This document shows positions 6,030 through 7,696 of a stretch of DNA of 7,696 nucleotides, piece after piece. The position numbers and the translations under genes are program-made. This DNA comes from Leptolyngbyaceae cyanobacterium SM1_3_5 (lineage in GTDB: Bacteria; Cyanobacteriota; Cyanobacteriia; Elainellales; Elainellaceae), in the NCBI GenBank assembly GCA_012031475.1, contig JAAUTJ010000203.1, positions 1 to 7,696 of the forward strand, written 5' to 3'. The number at the start of each line of letters is the position of its first letter. Positions within the stretch are counted from its first letter, which is position 1. Below the pieces are notes generated by a model. That model had not been told where the DNA came from, ran no database searches, and was given only the letters and a program-made list of their open reading frames with translations.

Positions 6030-6065
6030 CTCAGGAGCGCCTCACAAGGACAAGTCCGTCCTGAG
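6030..6065. repeat. Inverted repeat beside the IS110 remnant
   Basis: CTCAGGA (6030-6036) pairs with TCCTGAG (6059-6065) across a 22-nt loop. An overlapping alternative stem uses AGGAC (6047-6051) and GTCCT (6058-6062). It lies between the promoter of the 661-residue gene and the transposase remnant, about 110 bp before the latter's start codon. It may belong to the left, non-coding end of the old element; no transposon boundary or target duplication could be identified. Confidence 0.3.
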
Positions 6066-6177
6066 CATGAATGAAAGAAACAGTTTTACTCTCTAGTTGT
6101 AGAAGTATTGTAGAGACAATCCTGAGCCGAGAAACCGAGCCGTCAATCGCACCGTGAAGGGTCTGATTAGGAGCGTG

Positions 6178-6526
6178 ATGAAAAAGATTTCGCCGATTCG
6201 GAAGCGCCAGCCAGCCCAACCTCAAGCCTTGCCTACCCAGTTCGCTCATCTTGAACCTCAACCTCCCTGCTGTGGAAATTGATGGAGGTTCGGCTGAGCA
6301 TTGGGTTTGTGTGCCTGCTGGAAGATGTGCAAGGGTTGTCAGTGGCTCCAGAAATTACACACCTATGGCTTGTGGGCTGGGTCGTTTCGTCCTGACGATC
6401 AAGTGTGGAGAAAACTACTATGAGCAGAAGTGTCGGGAACGGTTGGTCAAGCATCTCAAGAAGACCGCTCAGTCTCTCGGCTTTGATGTAGTCCCTCAGC
6501 CTCCTACCCCTGAAAGTGTTTCTTGA
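6178..6526 (+). pseudogene. IS110-family transposase remnant with internal deletions
   Basis: IS110 elements move with a DEDD/Ser transposase guided by an RNA from the element's end. Here three pieces survive in order. The start piece begins at ATG 6178 (AGGAG 4 nt upstream) with MKKISPIRKRQPAQPQALPT and QFAHL. After an apparent one-base insertion near 6250 it continues NLPAVEIDGGSAEHWVCVPA, recalling the usual AGIDIGxxxHWVCVP, whose first Asp is catalytic. A middle piece in another frame (6340-6408) reads CQWLQKLHTYGLWAGSFRPD. The end piece (6410-6526) reads ENYYEQKCRERLVKHLKK, then SLGFDVVP and a final VS, as at the family's C-terminus. About 349 bp remain of a coding region that is normally over 1.1 kb, so most of the DEDD domain and probably the Ser domain are gone. 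It cannot be active. A 276-bp open frame (6251-6526) spans two junctions by chance. The family call comes from motif recall. Confidence 0.85.
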
Positions 6527-6606
6527 GAGAAGGATTAACTTCTTGTGACAAATCAGCTTTGAGATTCCTGAATGGAGGAACTTTTCAGCGATACAAAAGA
6601 TTCTGC

Positions 6607-7696
6607 CTACAAAACTTCGTGAACGGTTTTGACCAATTCCTGCGCCGTATAGGGCTTTGATAGAAATGTTTGGATGCCCAAAGTTTCTGCGGCAAGCTGA
6701 TTGCTTGATGCGAGGCCGCTCATCGCAATAATCTTAACATCAGGGTTGATTCTTCTGAGTGTGCGAATGAGCGTAATTCCATCCATGATTGGCATCATAA
6801 TATCAACTAAAACGGCGCTGATATCGCTTTGATGCTGCACATAGAGCGCGATCGCTGCAACGCCATCACGTGCCACCAAAGCTCGATAGCTATAGGTTTC
6901 TAGCGCAGTTTGGCTAATCTCGCAGATCGACGCTTCATCATCAACCACTAATATCAGTTCGCCCTGTCCAAGCGGTATTTTCGATGCTCGAATTTCTGCT
7001 GATTCTACCCGGTTCACGGCAGGTAGAAATATTTTGAATGTTGTGCCCTCATGAATTACGCTCTTCACTTGAATGAAACCACCGTGACTTTTGACAATGC
7101 CGATCGCAGTCGATAGTCCCAATCCCGTTCCTTTGCCGACTTCTTTGGTCGTGAAAAACGGCTCAAAGATTCGATCGACAATTTCAGGCGGAATTCCTAT
7201 GCCCGTATCGCTCAGCGACACCACAATATAAGAGCCGACTTTCGCATCCAAATTCATTCGCGCCTCGGCTTCGTCCACCACAAAGTTTTCTGCATGGATG
7301 CTGAGGATTCCACCGTTGGGCATGGCATCGCGGGCATTGACGCAGAGATTCATTAGCACCTGATGTAGCTGCGTTGCATTCCCTGTGACTGTCCACAAAT
7401 CTCCAGGAATATCGGTGTGAATTTCGATCGATTTTGGAAAAGTTTCTTGAGCAATTTGCTGAATTTCTCGAATCAAATGTTTGATTTGCAACAGTGTTTG
7501 CTTGCCTTCCACCCCACGCGCAAAAGACAGCACTTGCTTGACTAGTGCTGCGCCTCGTTTGGTGTTTGTTTCAACAATGTCTAGCATCCGTCGAGTGCGA
7601 TCGTCTGCGTTCGGTAGCTGCATCTTGAGCAGTTGAGCCGTTGCCAAGATTGGAGTCAAAATATTGTTTAAATCATGGGCAATGCCGCTTGCCAAT
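6607..7696 (-). CDS. Hybrid sensor histidine kinase/response regulator, C-terminal part (N-terminus beyond window)
   Basis: The visible 363 codons hold the kinase core and a receiver domain; the sensor part lies beyond base 7696. Residues are numbered from TTG 7695, an internal codon rather than a proven start. The dimerisation/phosphoacceptor motif is GIAHDLNNILTPI, with His7 accepting phosphate; the HDLNN form is typical of NtrB-like and PAS-linked hybrid kinases. The ATP-binding domain has the N-box (LMNLCVNARDAM, Asn120), G1 (DTGIGIP, 163-169), F-box (FEPFFTTK, 177-184) and G2 (GTGLGLS, 189-195). The receiver (about 247-362) has acidic Asp252/Asp253, phosphoacceptor Asp298 (VLVDIMMPIMDG), Ser326 and Lys347 (SKPY), all intact. 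It should autophosphorylate and relay phosphate from His7 to Asp298 or another regulator; no output domain follows. The signal is unknown. It converges on the IS110 remnant with 80 bp between stop codons. No separate regulator gene is seen. Confidence 0.96.
   Translation of the reverse strand, partial: LASGIAHDLNNILTPILATAQLLKMQLPNADDRTRRMLDIVETNTKRGAALVKQVLSFARGVEGKQTLLQIKHLIREIQQIAQETFPKSIEIHTDIPGDLWTVTGNATQLHQVLMNLCVNARDAMPNGGILSIHAENFVVDEAEARMNLDAKVGSYIVVSLSDTGIGIPPEIVDRIFEPFFTTKEVGKGTGLGLSTAIGIVKSHGGFIQVKSVIHEGTTFKIFLPAVNRVESAEIRASKIPLGQGELILVVDDEASICEISQTALETYSYRALVARDGVAAIALYVQHQSDISAVLVDIMMPIMDGITLIRTLRRINPDVKIIAMSGLASSNQLAAETLGIQTFLSKPYTAQELVKTVHEVL

Noticed and set aside
6251..6526. 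The 91-codon plus-strand open frame as a functional small gene.
   Set aside because: It fuses out-of-order-frame pieces of an IS110 transposase across deletion junctions; the openness of the frame is coincidental.
6565..6580. TTCCT/AGGAA hairpin followed by CTTTT as a terminator between the IS110 remnant and the kinase gene.
   Set aside because: The 5-bp stem is weak and the T-run short; not enough to support a call.
1..7696. CRISPR arrays, tRNA or rRNA genes, and a defence or biosynthetic cluster.
   Set aside because: No regularly spaced repeats, cloverleaf sequences or cluster of related accessory genes were seen on either strand.

Overview
The window is chromosomal DNA from a cyanobacterium, most likely a filamentous or Leptolyngbya-like lineage. 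The main evidence is the palindrome GCGATCGC (HIP1), which occurs about a dozen times (for example at 107, 233, 888, 2043, 2202, 3121, 3184 and 5882), with many further CGATCG cores. The protein content agrees: a cyanobacterial-style adenylosuccinate lyase, a STAS regulator and a hybrid histidine kinase. The species cannot be fixed from sequence reading alone.

Layout. Positions 1-84 (minus) hold the first 28 codons of mscL, the large mechanosensitive channel, cut by the window edge. A 443-bp divergent intergenic region follows, with a candidate promoter facing each way and phased A/T tracts before the second. At 528-1172 (plus) is an unrecognised 214-residue protein with two membrane segments around a proline-rich and coiled-coil stretch. 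It converges, with only 3 bp between stop codons, on a minus-strand STAS-domain gene (1176-1520). Upstream of that on the minus strand are a strong intrinsic terminator (1587-1624), a putative 47-residue disordered protein (1703-1846), a GlsB/YeaQ-family small membrane protein (1979-2251), a nested hairpin (2377-2427), purB (2478-3775) and a 661-residue protein ending in a pRiA4b ORF-3-like domain (3952-5937). At 6178-6526 (plus) is a heavily deleted IS110-family transposase remnant. The window ends inside a hybrid sensor kinase/response regulator on the minus strand (6607-7696), which lacks its N-terminus here.

The minus-strand genes are mostly separated by their own promoters and hairpins, so they look like single transcription units rather than one operon. 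MscL and the GlsB-like protein both fit envelope or osmotic stress; STAS and hybrid-kinase proteins are signalling parts, but nothing here shows that they form one pathway.

Two points stand out. First, purB is broken by one apparent missing base and three apparent extra bases, all in homopolymer runs within about 140 bp. Undoing them restores a 431-residue enzyme, so sequence error is the favoured explanation. Second, the IS110 remnant keeps recognisable start, middle and end pieces of the transposase joined by two internal deletions, and its left flank could hold a relic of the element's bridge-RNA end. I found no CRISPR array, tRNA, rRNA or clear defence island. The most obscure intact genes are the 661-residue multidomain protein and the 214-residue membrane coiled-coil protein.
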